Shown here piece after piece: positions 63,716-64,000 of a DNA stretch of 64,000 nucleotides (the first letter of the stretch is position 1; each line of letters begins with the position of its first letter). Below the pieces are notes generated by a model. That model had not been told where the DNA came from, searched no databases, and saw only the letters and a program-made list of their open reading frames with translations. This DNA is from JADLDB01 sp040755835 (lineage in GTDB: Bacteria > Myxococcota > Myxococcia > Myxococcales > Myxococcaceae). Position numbers and translations under genes: made by a program. The stretch is taken from the NCBI GenBank assembly GCA_040755835.1, contig JBFMAB010000122.1, positions 82,504-146,503 on the forward strand. Direction: 5' to 3'.

Positions 63716-63862
63716 TCAGCCCAGGCGCAGCGCCCGGAGCAGCGCCGCGCGCAGCAGCGCGAGCGCCATGGCGCTGATGCCGGCGGCGAGCAGCGTCTGA
63801 TGGCCATCGAGCGTCTGGGAGCCGTCGCTCCACACCGTGCCCACGGGCGTCAGCCAGCTCAC
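63716..63862 (-). CDS. Small putative membrane protein
   Basis: A 48-residue frame from GTG 63862 with one hydrophobic segment (LLAAGISAMALALLRAALLR). It could be a short membrane protein or the tail of a decayed gene. No family is recognised and the start has no strong ribosome site. Confidence 0.25.
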   Translation of the reverse strand: MSWLTPVGTVWSDGSQTLDGHQTLLAAGISAMALALLRAALLRALRLG

Positions 63863-63881
63863 TGCCGGTTGCTCTGAAGAG

Positions 63882-63916
63882 CAGTCGAAAAATCAGGCCG
63901 TCCGCAACTTCGACTG
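63882..63916. repeat. 8-bp inverted repeat near the right edge
   Basis: CAGTCGAA (63882-63889) and TTCGACTG (63909-63916) are a perfect inverted repeat with a 19-base spacer, in a locally AT-richer segment. It precedes the possible transposase start at 63938 and may belong to the left end of an insertion sequence, or be a hairpin without that meaning. Confidence 0.4.
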
Positions 63917-63937
63917 ATCGCGCTCGATCATGACGAC

Positions 63938-64000
63938 GTGAGTCCGAGGGTCCGCACGAAGGAGCCGCAGCGAGACCAGGGCTGGCTGTTTGTGCCGGCG
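63938..64000 (+). CDS. Possible transposase N-terminus, cut by the window end
   Basis: The 21 codons from GTG 63938 to the right edge read SPRVRTKEPQRDQGWLFVPA, which has the flavour of the N-terminus of IS1182-type transposases (basic start, then a KEPxRDQ-type stretch). The match is short and the rest lies outside the window, so this is only a suggestion. The region before it holds an inverted repeat (63882-63916) and a decayed reductase gene, in keeping with a mobile-element junction. Confidence 0.3.
   Translation, partial: MSPRVRTKEPQRDQGWLFVPA

Overview
The window is high-GC DNA with the gene repertoire of a predatory or gliding myxobacterium (phylum Myxococcota, probably suborder Cystobacterineae). 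The evidence is several Ser/Thr kinases (one degenerate), many histidine kinases and FHA, PilZ and MshEN signalling proteins, numerous lipoproteins, and an operon that closely matches the AglR-AglQ-AglS gliding motor. I see no rRNA, tRNA or CRISPR. I cannot name a genus from the sequence alone.

Region by region. (1) 1-11.2 kb: three leftward PpiC/SurA-type periplasmic foldases (SurA at the left edge, 3106-4083, 10212-11195) are separated by two signalling blocks. Block A (379-2969) is an ECF sigma factor, a probable anti-sigma factor whose extracytoplasmic part is a CpaB (SAF plus RcpC) domain, a tandem CpaB paralogue and a small membrane protein. Block B (4300-7612, leftward) is a secreted RcpC-only protein, a sigma factor and a transmembrane Ser/Thr kinase with a zinc-finger-like N-terminus and three CpaC-N-like repeats outside the membrane. 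A rightward FHA-PAS-histidine kinase-receiver protein follows. The reuse of Flp/Tad pilus assembly domains as sensors for two sigma-factor systems is the most unusual feature of the window.

(2) 11.2-27.8 kb: a 138-bp imperfect palindrome, a MarR regulator, a triple-Usp protein, a pseudokinase-MshEN fusion, lipoproteins, an M19-like metallohydrolase, a CapA-like protein, another transmembrane Ser/Thr kinase, an amidase, and two frameshifted genes (hotdog and macro domain). (3) 27.8-34.9 kb: an overlapping pair of sensor proteins in which the first has a histidine phosphoacceptor domain but no ATPase domain and the second is a complete kinase; then an MshEN protein divergent from the aglRQS-like operon, which has a clear promoter and an intrinsic terminator. 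(4) 35-44.4 kb: PEGA protein, repetitive protein, phosphopantetheinyl transferase, an ECF sigma/FecR-like pair, a chemoreceptor, a Ser/Thr kinase, a broken Cys-rich lipoprotein and an rRNA pseudouridine synthase. (5) 44.4-56.4 kb: DoxX-like and FHA proteins, a fused metallo-beta-lactamase/amidohydrolase, a Cys-rich lipoprotein, DedA, a LON-domain protein, a START-like protein, metK, a PilZ protein translationally coupled to uppP, a Nudix hydrolase and a coiled-coil membrane protein. (6) 56.4-64 kb: an AAA/TPR protein, a transhydrogenase (sthA) coupled to a MESH1-like HD hydrolase, a mannose-1-phosphate guanylyltransferase, a diacylglycerol-kinase-like protein, an FMN reductase remnant and what may be the start of a transposase at the right edge.

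Several otherwise recognisable genes carry single-frame breaks (hotdog, macro domain, Cys-rich lipoprotein, secreted protein near 36.8 kb, possible zinc ribbon near 55.3 kb). These may be pseudogenes, or residual indel errors in the assembly; the sequence alone cannot decide. All calls come from reading the sequence; no database search was run.
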